From: Pseudanabaena sp. M085S1SP2A07QC
GTDB taxonomy: Bacteria; Cyanobacteriota; Cyanobacteriia; Pseudanabaenales; Pseudanabaenaceae
DNA length: 35,021 nucleotides
Assembly: GCA_020404895.1 (NCBI GenBank)
Contig: JADBWK010000030.1
Location: 1 to 35,021, forward strand
Direction of reading: 5' to 3'
The notes under the pieces were generated by a model. That model was not told the origin of the DNA. It searched no databases and worked only from the letters and a program-made list of their open reading frames with translations. Made by a program: the position numbers and the translations under genes. This document shows, piece after piece, positions 7,365-15,757 of the stretch. The stretch's first letter is position 1. Each line of letters begins with the position of its first letter.

Positions 7365-8981
7365 CTATGAATCCCAGAAATAAGCGCACAGATAGCTGGT
7401 CAAAGTTGGGATTGGAAATCCAGTTCTCTGAGATTCAGCATTAGAAATTTGGGGCTGCAAAATAGCTTGGCATTGAGGTAAAAACTGTTGCTTCTCTGGA
7501 GCTTTAGCTTTCAACTGCTTAAGTTGATTTACGGTAGAAGCATTGACAGTACTTACTGCTGTCTCAGCCCTTTGTTGGATTTCCACCCATTTTGTGATTT
7601 GGTCTAACTCTGCTCGATAAGCCTTAATGCGTTGCTGAACATCGGCATATAACACTGAGTCCGTAGTCACCTCTTCTAACTGCATTATAGCCTTTTGTCG
7701 CTTTTCTTGAGCAGACTTCCAAACAGTGGACTTGTGTGGTGGATTTTGAGTTGATTTCGCAGCCTCAATCGTGGCATTCTTCGATGACTCTAAATTCTTA
7801 TTAGCCGCCTGCTCAACATTGATTTTGCGATCAAACTCAGCAAGTTTTGGACGCAGAGTTGCTAACTCAGCTTGAGCATCAGTATATAGAGAAGCAGGTC
7901 GATCAGAAATTTCTTCTAGCTGAGAAATAATCGTTTGTAAGCGATTGCGCGTTCCTGTGAGCGTTTCTAGTTTCGTAATTTTCTTGGGATTAATATCTTG
8001 ATTACTAAAGTTCCTTGCATTAGCAAGATATTGCTGCTGATTAGATCGATCCCACACTAGCCATCCGCAAATTCCGACGATCGCGATCGAACCCACAGCA
8101 AAAGCCACAGAGAGAATCTTAGACTTATCTTTAGGATAAGCAGTTTTTATGGGTTCATTTTCGGACTCGACATTAACGACAAGCTTTTTAGTACTTCTAA
8201 CCGTAGGTGGTGGAGGTGGCAATGGCATTGGCTTTGCTGCGACATTCGGAGACTCAAAGTTAAAGTCTTCATCCTTAACTGAAGAATCAAAGTCAAAGTC
8301 TTCATTCTTTGCCGCCCAAGAGTTCTTCTCCACTAAAGGTGATCGTGGTTTTGATTCTTGACTATTTACTTCAAAAGGATCAATATCAAAAGACTTTAAC
8401 TCAAACGTATCTTGCTGAAGAGAATCCAAACTAAATGATTGCAATTCTAGATTGTCTAAATCAAAATCCTCAGACTTAATATTATTAATTTTATCCTTAG
8501 TAGTTTCATTGTCAGATTTACCTTTATTAGCGGCTGCTTTTAGATCATTATCGATACTACTCTTAAAACTTTTTAAGTCATCAGGAAGCCCAGACTCAAG
8601 ATTAGAAGATTGAAGCTCTGTCTCATCGCCATCAGGATGAAATGACAGATTTTTGAGGCTACTGACTTCGTCAAATTCCTCTAAATCTTCAAGATCAAGT
8701 TCAATTAGTGGCAAAGGTGGCTTAATCTCCGCAGTTTTATGCCATTCTGGATGTTTTGCCCCAGACAATCTACCATAGACAACTAAGCTATCTGCCCCCT
8801 TGATCGGTAGCTTATCAATACGGCGTTTCACAATATCATAGAGGGAGGCATAGTCAACATCATCGCCATCTGCTCTGGTAATCAGAACATGCAACTGAGA
8901 TTTTTTGCGGCGGATTTGAGTTTTTACCTTATAGTTTTGAAGGTCTGCCTCTATCGCAGTGACAATGCTAGCCTCATCCAT
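7365..8981 (-). CDS. Conserved membrane-anchored acidic protein with C-terminal coiled coil
   Basis: Family not recognised. Taking the ATG at 8981, which has GAGGA seven bases upstream (better than the GTG at 9014), the protein has 538 residues. Residues 1-90 form a compact domain (LHVLITRADGDDVDY, SLVVYGRLSGAKHPEWHK). An acidic, disordered linker (about 95-270) has repeated LxSFxxDxF-like motifs. A proline run PLPPPPPT and a basic patch follow, then one membrane helix (about 291-310, ending in WLVW), then coiled-coil units of about 50 residues. Two of these look duplicated (RLQTIISQLEEI with LYTDAQAEL; KAIMQLEEV with LYADVQQRI). The N-domain is probably cytoplasmic. It is divergent from nblS across 92 bp. 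Confidence 0.75.
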   Translation of the reverse strand: MDEASIVTAIEADLQNYKVKTQIRRKKSQLHVLITRADGDDVDYASLYDIVKRRIDKLPIKGADSLVVYGRLSGAKHPEWHKTAEIKPPLPLIELDLEDLEEFDEVSSLKNLSFHPDGDETELQSSNLESGLPDDLKSFKSSIDNDLKAAANKGKSDNETTKDKINNIKSEDFDLDNLELQSFSLDSLQQDTFELKSFDIDPFEVNSQESKPRSPLVEKNSWAAKNEDFDFDSSVKDEDFNFESPNVAAKPMPLPPPPPTVRSTKKLVVNVESENEPIKTAYPKDKSKILSVAFAVGSIAIVGICGWLVWDRSNQQQYLANARNFSNQDINPKKITKLETLTGTRNRLQTIISQLEEISDRPASLYTDAQAELATLRPKLAEFDRKINVEQAANKNLESSKNATIEAAKSTQNPPHKSTVWKSAQEKRQKAIMQLEEVTTDSVLYADVQQRIKAYRAELDQITKWVEIQQRAETAVSTVNASTVNQLKQLKAKAPEKQQFLPQCQAILQPQISNAESQRTGFPIPTLTSYLCAYFWDS

Positions 8982-9073
8982 CTTGAGATCCTCATCCTTG
9001 CGTTTCGATCGCACATATTAAACGAAAAGCCATACAAATATCCAACAATATCCAACCAAATGACTACAAAAAG

Positions 9074-11050
9074 ATGAACTTTTTGCTTCAAATTTACAAT
9101 ACCCCCAAACGTTGGTGGACAGAATTTTCATTACAAACCAAGCTAATGGCTTTGATTACGCTGTTAGTTTCTTTGCTGATGAGCGCTGTCACATTTTGGG
9201 CAGTTAACGATATTCAGACCGATGCTCGCCTTAATGATACGCGCTTTGGTAAAGATTTGGGGTTATTACTTGCAGCTAATGTTGCCCCATTGGTAGCCAA
9301 AAATGATCTCCAAGAAGTTACTCGCCTATCTAAAGAATTTTATGATAGTAGCTCTAGCATTCGCTATATTCTCTATGCTGATCCCGATGGTGAGATTTTT
9401 TACGGGATTCCATTTAACTCGAATGAGGTCAAAAACTCATTAAGTATTAGGCGACGTATTCAGTTACCCGAAGATCCAATGATGCGTCCTGATCGCCCTT
9501 TGGTAAGGCAACATGTCACGCCACAGGGGGAAGTCACCGATATATTTGTCAATTTGCAGCACAACGGCAAAGCCCTAGGAATTATTGCGATCGGCATCAA
9601 CCCTAATCCGACGGCGGTTGCTTCGTCGAGCCTAACGCTAGATGTGACAACAGCAGTATTTGTGTCGATCTGGGCAATGGTGATTTTGGGAGCAGCCTCA
9701 AACTCAGTGACGATTACGCGACCACTCAGGGAATTGGTGGCAGGGGTACAAAATATTGCTAGCGGCAATTTCAGGCAACGGATCGACTTGCCTTTTGGTG
9801 GGGAGCTTGGGGAATTAATCCGTAGCTTTAATGAGATGGCGCAACGACTGAAAAAATACGAAGAGCAAAATATCGAAGAGTTGACTGCTGAAAAGGCGAA
9901 GCTGGAAACTCTAGTATCGACGATCGCCGATGGCGCGTTGTTACTCGACTCGGATATGCGGATCGTGCTTGCCAATCCTGCGGCAATCAAAATTATGGGG
10001 TGGGATCAGGATTTAGAGAAAAATACATGGCAAGGCAAAAGTATTTTGAACATTTTGCCCGATCGCCTCAGTGCTGATTTAGGGCGATCGCTCATGCAAA
10101 TTGCCACAGGTGATCGCGAGGGCGGCGAATTTCGGATCATGGCTTCTGGCGAGAAGGGCGACTCGGTGCTTGCCCATGCTTTTAGAATTTGGATTACGAG
10201 TGTGCTCAGCTCCAGCAATGCAATTAAGGGGATTGCAATTACGATTCAGGACATCACCCGTGAAGTAGAGCTAAATGCGGCGCAGAGTCGATTTATTAGC
10301 AATGTTAGCCATGAATTACGCACACCTTTGTTTAATATCAAGTCCTTTATTGAAACTTTGCACGAATATGGCGATGAACTGAGTGATGATCAGAAAAAAG
10401 AATTCCTCGGTACAGCCAATAATGAAACCGATCGCTTGACACGCCTTGTTAATGATGTGTTGGATCTATCTCGCTTAGAGTCAGGTCGCCAATATCATTT
10501 CACTGCGATCGATTTATCCGAGACGATTGAGCAAACGGTGCGGACTTACAAGCTCAATGCCTCTTCTAAGGGAGTTGAGCTATTGCATGAAATTTCGCCA
10601 AATCTCGAAAGGATTTGGGGGAATTATGATTTGATTTTGCAGGTTTTATACAACTTAGTTGGCAATGCCTTAAAGTTCACAGAAACTGGTGGCAAGGTCA
10701 CAATTCGGATCTATCCTTGGCAAGATCAAACTACCACCCAACCCCATCGCGTCGTTAATTATGTGCGGGTCGAGGTTGAGGATACGGGTTATGGCATTCC
10801 TGCTGAAGATTGCGATCGCATTTTTGATCGTTTTTATCGAGTAGAGGATAAAGTGCATACGCTCGAAGGGACGGGACTTGGTCTATCGATTGTGCGTAAT
10901 ATCATTGAAAAACATCACAGTGAGATTCATATTAAGAGCGAGGTTGGCGTTGGTAGCACCTTCTGGTTTGATCTAAGTGTCTATCAAGATCGCTGTGAGT
11001 TACCTGTAGTTAATGCGATCGCAGCACCTGTGCAAGCAGTAACAGTTTAG
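9074..11050 (+). CDS. nblS: NblS/Hik33-type sensor histidine kinase
   Basis: 658 residues. TM1 is at about 24-46, an extracytoplasmic sensor region at about 47-185, TM2 at about 190-212, HAMP at about 213-268, a coiled stretch, PAS (about 272-395), HisKA with phospho-acceptor H413 in SNVSHELRTP, and an ATPase domain with NLVGNALKFT, VEDTGYGIP and GTGLGLSIV boxes. The N-terminus (LQTKLMALITLL, FWAVNDIQ, DARLNDTRFGKDLGLLLAANVAP) is diagnostic for the conserved cyanobacterial and red-algal kinase NblS/DspA/Hik33/Ycf26. In studied species it governs responses to high light, nutrient stress and cold, including phycobilisome breakdown. The ATG at 9074 has only an A/G-rich lead. The partner regulator is not in the window. 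Confidence 0.93.
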   Translation: MNFLLQIYNTPKRWWTEFSLQTKLMALITLLVSLLMSAVTFWAVNDIQTDARLNDTRFGKDLGLLLAANVAPLVAKNDLQEVTRLSKEFYDSSSSIRYILYADPDGEIFYGIPFNSNEVKNSLSIRRRIQLPEDPMMRPDRPLVRQHVTPQGEVTDIFVNLQHNGKALGIIAIGINPNPTAVASSSLTLDVTTAVFVSIWAMVILGAASNSVTITRPLRELVAGVQNIASGNFRQRIDLPFGGELGELIRSFNEMAQRLKKYEEQNIEELTAEKAKLETLVSTIADGALLLDSDMRIVLANPAAIKIMGWDQDLEKNTWQGKSILNILPDRLSADLGRSLMQIATGDREGGEFRIMASGEKGDSVLAHAFRIWITSVLSSSNAIKGIAITIQDITREVELNAAQSRFISNVSHELRTPLFNIKSFIETLHEYGDELSDDQKKEFLGTANNETDRLTRLVNDVLDLSRLESGRQYHFTAIDLSETIEQTVRTYKLNASSKGVELLHEISPNLERIWGNYDLILQVLYNLVGNALKFTETGGKVTIRIYPWQDQTTTQPHRVVNYVRVEVEDTGYGIPAEDCDRIFDRFYRVEDKVHTLEGTGLGLSIVRNIIEKHHSEIHIKSEVGVGSTFWFDLSVYQDRCELPVVNAIAAPVQAVTV

Positions 11051-11099
11051 AATTAGAAATGTAGAGTGAAAATTATCTACCCTAGTTTGATAGTAACAA

Positions 11100-12032
11100 A
11101 TGGCATCTGAAAATAAATCATCACATATTATTGAGCTATGCGAGGAAATTCTTGGTGATATTGAGTTAAGTAGAATTAATTCTGAAGGAATTTTATTAAA
11201 GGCTACTCGACTTGCCCGACTTTCTGGCTCAGAAGAAATCAGACAGTGGCTTAGGTATGAAATGGCTGGATATAATTTGTGTGATTCCTTATCACTCAAA
11301 TATATGAATTTAACTGGTCGCTGGATAAATAAAAATGAAAATAGAGGATTCTGGGGATCTCTTGCACAACAGGAAACTTCTATAGAAGTTTTAAAACTGC
11401 AACTTGCGACTATCAAGGTAGACAGTGTTAGTGGAGAGTTCGCATCTATTGTTAATAACAATATTACAATCGAAGCTAAAACAATAGGTAATGAAGTTAC
11501 AAGAATAAGCTTAATTCGTAGTCGTGTAATCTCTAAAATCCATGATTTCGTTTCTAGCATTTATTATGAAAAAATTTTTAGTGGATTTTCTGAAAGTATC
11601 TTTGAAAACCATAAAGAATCTATTGACGAGCTATTAATTGGTAAATGTAATGATGTTATTGAAAAAATACCTTCAATTTTCGAGCGGCTTTCTAATGGTG
11701 ATAGTGAAGCTATTAGTCATGCTTTATCCACTTGCAGGCGTATCATCGACTCTTTTGCTGATGCAATTAAACCAGCTAGTGAAGAAGAAATTGAAATTGA
11801 TGGTAGTACTCTTGCACTGGATGCATCAAAACCTCAAAACAGAATAAATGCTTATATTCAACTTAAGACAAACAGTAAATCACGTAAGCAAAAACTACGC
11901 CAGACATTAAGTAATCTATATTCAAGGGTTTGCAGTGGTGTACATTCTGACGTTTCTATTAATGAAGCTAAAGCTCTTTTCCTTGAGGTATATCTTTTCC
12001 TTGGAGAAGTCTTATCCTTAGAAGGTGATTAA
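11100..12032 (+). CDS. AbiTii-like putative abortive-infection protein
   Basis: 310 residues, soluble. The N-terminus (about 8-60) fits the AbiTii domain pattern: IIELCEEILGD, ILLKATRLARLSG, then EEIRQWLRYEMAGYN. AbiTii domains occur in suspected phage-defence proteins whose mechanism is not established. The middle is low in recognisable motifs. The C-terminus (about 248-310) has a helical SGVHSDVSINEAKALF segment often paired with this N-domain, from memory. The gene is A+T-richer than its neighbours and lies directly before a toxin-antitoxin pair, consistent with horizontal arrival. The start is an ATG with a weak ribosome site. No nuclease motif is visible. Confidence 0.6.
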   Translation: MASENKSSHIIELCEEILGDIELSRINSEGILLKATRLARLSGSEEIRQWLRYEMAGYNLCDSLSLKYMNLTGRWINKNENRGFWGSLAQQETSIEVLKLQLATIKVDSVSGEFASIVNNNITIEAKTIGNEVTRISLIRSRVISKIHDFVSSIYYEKIFSGFSESIFENHKESIDELLIGKCNDVIEKIPSIFERLSNGDSEAISHALSTCRRIIDSFADAIKPASEEEIEIDGSTLALDASKPQNRINAYIQLKTNSKSRKQKLRQTLSNLYSRVCSGVHSDVSINEAKALFLEVYLFLGEVLSLEGD

Positions 12033-12074
12033 ACTCAATGATTTGTATTAGGAAATAAATATAGGAGATAAAAA

Positions 12075-12329
12075 ATGGATGCAATGACTACTCAACAAGC
12101 AAGTCATGACTTAGATGGTTTGATCGATCGCGTGATTGACAATGTACAACCAACTATTCTTTGTAATGACAAAGGAAACAAAGCTATCTTGATTTCACTA
12201 GATGAATTTTCAGCATGGCAAGAAACCTTGTACTTACTATCCAATCCAGCTAATGCAAAGCGTCTGCTGAAATCAATCCAAGAAGCAAAAGCAGGTAGAG
12301 TTATAGAAAGAGCGTTAATAGAAGAATGA
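12075..12329 (+). CDS. yefM: YefM/Phd-family antitoxin
   Basis: 84 residues. The N-terminal Phd/YefM fold is indicated by TTQQASHDLDGLIDRV and the ILISLDEFSAWQET segment; the C-terminus would wrap the toxin. Family members neutralise YoeB and repress their own operon by DNA binding. A strong AGGAG (12063-12067) precedes the ATG at the right distance. The stop overlaps the toxin start (ATGA), so the two are translationally coupled. It is likely labile and autoregulated, as in characterised pairs. Confidence 0.9.
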   Translation: MDAMTTQQASHDLDGLIDRVIDNVQPTILCNDKGNKAILISLDEFSAWQETLYLLSNPANAKRLLKSIQEAKAGRVIERALIEE

Positions 12330-12586
12330 AACTCACATTTACAGAAGATGGATGGGACGACTATTTGTGGTTTCAAGAAAATGACAAAAAACTTTTAAAA
12401 AGGATCAACACTTTAATTAAAGAAGTTTTACGGACTCCTATTGAAGGTATTGGTAAGCCAGAACCATTAAAAGCTAATCTGTCAGGCTATTGGTCAAGAC
12501 GTATTAATACCGAACACCGACTGGTTTATGAAGTACTAGAGGACAGCATCATGATCGTAGCTTGCCGATTTCATTATCAAGATTAG
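12326..12586 (+). CDS. yoeB: YoeB-family mRNA interferase toxin
   Basis: 86 residues, full length. It closely follows the YoeB pattern: MKLTFTEDGWDDYLWFQ, KRINTLIKEVLRTPIEG, GKPEPLKANLSGYWSRRI, EHRLVYEV, CRFHY. The conserved Glu, Arg, His and terminal Tyr used for ribosome-dependent mRNA cleavage are all present (E in PIEG, RR in SRRI, HRLVY, HY at the end). The protein would cut mRNA at the ribosome when the antitoxin is lost. It overlaps the antitoxin by four bases and both look intact, so the module is probably functional. Confidence 0.93.
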   Translation: MKLTFTEDGWDDYLWFQENDKKLLKRINTLIKEVLRTPIEGIGKPEPLKANLSGYWSRRINTEHRLVYEVLEDSIMIVACRFHYQD

Positions 12587-12605
12587 ACTTTTTCGGGTAT
12601 GCTAA

Positions 12606-13013
12606 GCATCTGATCTCCTAATCGCAGAATTAATCGACAATATTGAAGATCGAAAAGTTAAAAGTAATGTCACTGCTGCCACAGCAATTATTTCTGGGCT
12701 AGCATTAGATCATGAAGTAATTCAACGATTACTTAGGAGTGAAATCATGGAAGAGTCAGTAGTTTATCAAGAAATTTTGCGCGAAGGCTTAACTAAAGGA
12801 AAAGCTGAAGGTTTAGCTAAAGGAAAAGCTGAGGGTTTAGCCAAAGGTAAGGTTGAAGCAGCTAATCAAATAGCTCTAAACATGCTGCGATCTAATATGT
12901 CTTCAGATTTGGTAGCTCAGTTAACTGGGCTAACCGCAAAACAAATCCTAAAACTGCAAAAAATATCCACAAAAAAGGGACAAAAGCCAAAAGCTAACCT
13001 GAATAATCACTAA
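12606..13013 (+). pseudogene. C-terminal remnant of an Rpn/DUF4351-type PD-(D/E)xK nuclease
   Basis: An open frame begins right after a TAA at 12603-12605 and reads LLIAELIDNIEDRKV, then VTAATAIISGLALDHEVIQRL, then MEESVVYQEILREG. This resembles the region after the nuclease domain in Rpn-like recombination-promoting nuclease/putative transposase proteins. The catalytic domain is missing upstream, where yoeB ends. An ATG at 12747 with AGGAG (12735-12739) could still express an 88-residue tail ending in a QLTGL-type helix, and annotation tools would call it. I favour a remnant, but expression of the short form is possible. Confidence 0.65.
12789..12860 (+). repeat. Three 24-bp in-frame tandem repeats
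   Basis: Units at 12789-12812, 12813-12836 and 12837-12860 encode L(T/A)KGKAEG-type octapeptides. The third has drifted to KGKVEA. Such GK/E-rich repeats are common in the C-termini of this nuclease family and vary in number. Confidence 0.85.
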
Positions 13014-13035
13014 TTAAACCAAGCTCTAATTTTCT

Positions 13036-13800
13036 ATGTCCCTAGCGCCAATCCTCAAAGCTGAAAACATCTCAAAATCCTTTGGTGGCATTCATGCTGT
13101 CAGTAACGCTCAAATCGAAGTGCCTGCGGGAAGTATCACAGGATTAATTGGTCCCAATGGTGCAGGAAAAACTACATTTTTTGGATTGCTCTCCAATTTC
13201 CTTAAGCCCGATCGCGGTACGGTACAGTTTAATGGATTGCCAATCCAAGGAAAGCAACCCCATGCGATCGCTAAACTTGGTATGATCCGCACCTTTCAAG
13301 TGCCGCGTGTGTTGTCGCGGTTATCAGTGCTAGAAAATATGTTGCTAGCTGCTCAAGATCAGGTAGGCGAAAAGTTTTGGAACACTTGGTTTCAAGGACA
13401 AAAAATTGCTGTACAAGAGCGAGAGAACCGCGAAAAAGCCAGACATATTCTTGAGTCTGTGGGCTTAATTAGAATGGAAGATGATTTTGCAGGTTGTCTA
13501 TCGGGTGGACAGCGCAAATTATTAGAAATTGCTCGCGCTTTGATGACTGACCCTAAATTAATTTTGCTCGATGAACCTGCGGCGGGGGTAAATCCTGCTT
13601 TGATTGAGGAGATTTGCTGCTATATCCACAAGTGGAATCAAGAGGGAATGAGTTTTTTGATTATCGAGCACAATATGGACGTGATTATGTCTCTGTGCGA
13701 TCGCGTCTGGGTCTTAGCCGAAGGTCACAACCTTGCCAATGGTTCACCCTCCGAAATTCAGGCTGATCCTAAAGTTTTAGAGGCTTACTTAGGTTCATGA
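13036..13800 (+). CDS. Branched-chain/neutral amino-acid ABC transporter ATP-binding protein (LivG/NatA type)
   Basis: 254 residues. Walker A GPNGAGKTT is at about 39-47, the Q-loop is in GMIRTFQVPRVLSRLSVLENM, the signature is LSGGQRKLLEIARAL, Walker B is LILLDEPAAGVNP, and the switch His is in FLIIEHNMDVI. The extra segment between Q-loop and signature and the EPAAGVNP string are typical of LivG-like subunits. In cyanobacteria the N-I neutral amino-acid system uses NatA of this type. No permease, binding protein or second ATPase lies beside it, so partners must be elsewhere. The gene overlaps the following DUF3326 gene by four bases (ATGA). Confidence 0.85.
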   Translation: MSLAPILKAENISKSFGGIHAVSNAQIEVPAGSITGLIGPNGAGKTTFFGLLSNFLKPDRGTVQFNGLPIQGKQPHAIAKLGMIRTFQVPRVLSRLSVLENMLLAAQDQVGEKFWNTWFQGQKIAVQERENREKARHILESVGLIRMEDDFAGCLSGGQRKLLEIARALMTDPKLILLDEPAAGVNPALIEEICCYIHKWNQEGMSFLIIEHNMDVIMSLCDRVWVLAEGHNLANGSPSEIQADPKVLEAYLGS

Positions 13801-14822
13801 CATTTAATGTTTTGCTGCTTGTGCCCACAGGCATTAATGCTGCTATTGGTGGTTATGCGGGGGATTCTTTGCCAGTGGCGAGGGCGATCGCATCAATAGC
13901 GGATAACGTAATTACGCATCCCAATGTCTTAAACGGCGCGAGTTTATATTGGTCGATGGCAAATGTTTTATATGTGGAAGGTTATGCGATCGATCGTATG
14001 GCAAGGGGTGATTGGGGTTTGCGTCCTGTGCGAGCTAATCGAATTGGCGTAATTCTCGATCGCGGGATGCAGCCAGATTTAGAATTGCGTCACCGTCAAG
14101 CGATCGCAGCTGCTCAAGCCACATTAGGTTTAAATATTACGGATATTCTCGTTACCGATCAGCCTCTCGGTGTAGAACTGAGATCGGGAGATTCGGGTGC
14201 GACTTGGGGAACGATCGCGAATCTCGATACCTTACTCAGAGCCGCCGAAAAATTAATTAAAGTCTCCAAGGTCGAAGCGATCGCAGTGGTGGCAAGATTT
14301 CCTGATGACCCTGACAGCGAAGCATTACAAAACTATCGCCAAGGTAAAGGAGTCGATGCTCTCGCGGGAGCCGAAGCGGTGATTAGTCATGCGATCGTGC
14401 GAGAATTTGCCATCCCCTGCGCCCATGCTCCTGCTTTGCAACCATTGCCAATCGATCCAAGCGTTTCGCCTCGCGCTGCTGCCGAAGAATTAGGTTATAC
14501 GTTTTTGCCTTGTGTATTGGTTGGTTTGAGCCGCGCTCCAAAAATCATTACATCGCCAGATTTATTTAATGCTGGTGATTTTACATCTGATCGGATTGAC
14601 GCGATCGTCACTCCCTATAGCGCCTGTGGCGGTGCAGGTTTACTAGCAATTAATCCACTTCCCCATGTGCAGACTATTTTTGTGAGAGAAAATCAAACAG
14701 CGCTGAATGTTACGCCTGAAATGTTGAGCTTAAAAGGTATTCAAGTTGAAAATTATTGGGAAGCGATCGGGGTTTTAACAGCAATTAAATCTGGAATTAA
14801 TCCTCAAAGTTTACGATTATGA
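13797..14822 (+). CDS. DUF3326 domain protein
   Basis: 341 residues covering the whole DUF3326 family, which is conserved in cyanobacteria and plants and lacks an assigned function. Landmarks are VLLLVPTGINAAIGGYAGD, the HPNVLNGASLYW segment, VYVEGYAID-like residues (LYVEGYAIDRMARGDWGL), and GKGVDALAGAEAVISH followed by CAHAPAL. No signal peptide or membrane helix is seen, so it is cytoplasmic. The ATGA overlap with the amino-acid ABC ATPase implies co-translation, but this could be chance packing. The PTGIN...GGYAGD region looks like a nucleotide or cofactor loop; that is speculation. Confidence 0.88.
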   Translation: MTFNVLLLVPTGINAAIGGYAGDSLPVARAIASIADNVITHPNVLNGASLYWSMANVLYVEGYAIDRMARGDWGLRPVRANRIGVILDRGMQPDLELRHRQAIAAAQATLGLNITDILVTDQPLGVELRSGDSGATWGTIANLDTLLRAAEKLIKVSKVEAIAVVARFPDDPDSEALQNYRQGKGVDALAGAEAVISHAIVREFAIPCAHAPALQPLPIDPSVSPRAAAEELGYTFLPCVLVGLSRAPKIITSPDLFNAGDFTSDRIDAIVTPYSACGGAGLLAINPLPHVQTIFVRENQTALNVTPEMLSLKGIQVENYWEAIGVLTAIKSGINPQSLRL

Positions 14823-14933
14823 AATAATCATGGCTGTCGCAACAACATCTAGACTATTAAGCGATATTTTGTTGTTTTACGCGCAAAATTTATGAGACGA
14901 TTGGTCAGGTAATATTTGCAATCTATAACAATC

Positions 14934-15551
14934 ATGAAGTTTTGGAAGAATAGCATTTCGGCATTGTTTGCTACAGTTACATTTGCTTCTGGGACTCTAT
15001 TAGTAGCCCAAACATCTGTTGCAAAACCTAGTAGCACAATAGCTCCTTCAAGCCTGAAGACGACTATTGTAAACAGATCAATTACTGAAAGCGAGGTTTT
15101 AGCAGCCCAAAAAGCTTGGGGGGACGCATTGGTATCTATTTCCACGACATATGATACGGAGGGAAAAGATGCTGCTAAAGCATTAGCTGGAAAGGTAATT
15201 GACGAAGCCTACGGTTACCAATTTGGACTTGTTCTTTTCAAGCCAACACTCACTACAGCTCCCCAGACATTCCGCACTACCCGTGCAAGCGCTCTGGCTT
15301 ATTTTGTCGGCGATGATCCTGCATTTCCAAAAGACAAGGGTTTTGCTTTGAATGGTTGGCGAAAAGTAGAGAGTAAGAATGTTGGAATCTTTATTGCTGG
15401 CGATACGGCTACTTCTATGGGTAAAGTGACTCTTACCGATAAAGATGGCAATGTGATCACAGTAGACAAGACTTGGCAGTTTTTTAAGGATGATACTGGT
15501 AAGCTACGCATTGTTGTTCACCACTCCTCATTACCTTATTCAGGCAAATAA
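14934..15551 (+). CDS. Exported NTF2/SnoaL-like hypothetical protein
   Basis: Taking the ATG at 14934 (an upstream TTG at 14916 would add six residues before the signal peptide), the protein has 205 residues. A signal peptide covers about 1-29 (MKFWKN, hydrophobic FATVTFASGTLLVA). The mature part starts with a helix (SEVLAAQKAWGDALVSIS) and continues with a mixed alpha-beta body (ASALAYFVGDDPAFPKDKG, GIFIAGDTATSMGKVTLTD, and TWQFFKDDTGKLRIVVHHSS). This layout resembles a cone-shaped NTF2-like domain. Relatives are sometimes labelled phosphoribosyl-AMP cyclohydrolase in databases, which nothing in this sequence supports. Function is unknown. Confidence 0.75.
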   Translation: MKFWKNSISALFATVTFASGTLLVAQTSVAKPSSTIAPSSLKTTIVNRSITESEVLAAQKAWGDALVSISTTYDTEGKDAAKALAGKVIDEAYGYQFGLVLFKPTLTTAPQTFRTTRASALAYFVGDDPAFPKDKGFALNGWRKVESKNVGIFIAGDTATSMGKVTLTDKDGNVITVDKTWQFFKDDTGKLRIVVHHSSLPYSGK

Positions 15552-15571
15552 TTCATTCTAGTGATGCAATC

Positions 15572-15669
15572 TTACTCCCTTCCCACCAAAGAAATAGCCA
15601 TATAAAACCAAGAATTAGCGTTGCGGCGCGAAGCGCCGCAACGCTAATTTTTAAATGGGAAGGGAGTAA
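15572..15669. repeat. Nested palindrome after the exported-protein gene
   Basis: Outer 14-base arms (15572-15585 and 15656-15669) enclose an inner perfect 17-bp stem (15613-15629 with 15633-15649) with a GAA loop (GC-GAA-GC centre). The inner hairpin is followed by a short T-run and could terminate the upstream gene. Confidence 0.7.
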
Positions 15670-15713
15670 ACCGAAAAATTGTAAGAATTACTTTTTGATT
15701 ATTACAATTTTTA

Positions 15714-15749
15714 GCCATTTGTGCCACGCAGAACATGGCACAAATGGCG
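15714..15749. repeat. 13-bp inverted repeat next to the Rieske remnant
   Basis: GCCATTTGTGCCA at 15714-15726 pairs with 15737-15749 across ten bases. It lies just past the stop of the Rieske-type remnant on the minus strand and may be its old terminator. A weaker AAAATTGTAA/TTACAATTTT pair lies around 15676-15710. Confidence 0.6.
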
Positions 15750-15757
15750 ATCTCGAA

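Noticed and set aside
9460-9990. 176-residue open frame on the minus strand inside nblS
   Set aside because: It is antisense to a strongly conserved kinase, has no family likeness and arises from codon bias.
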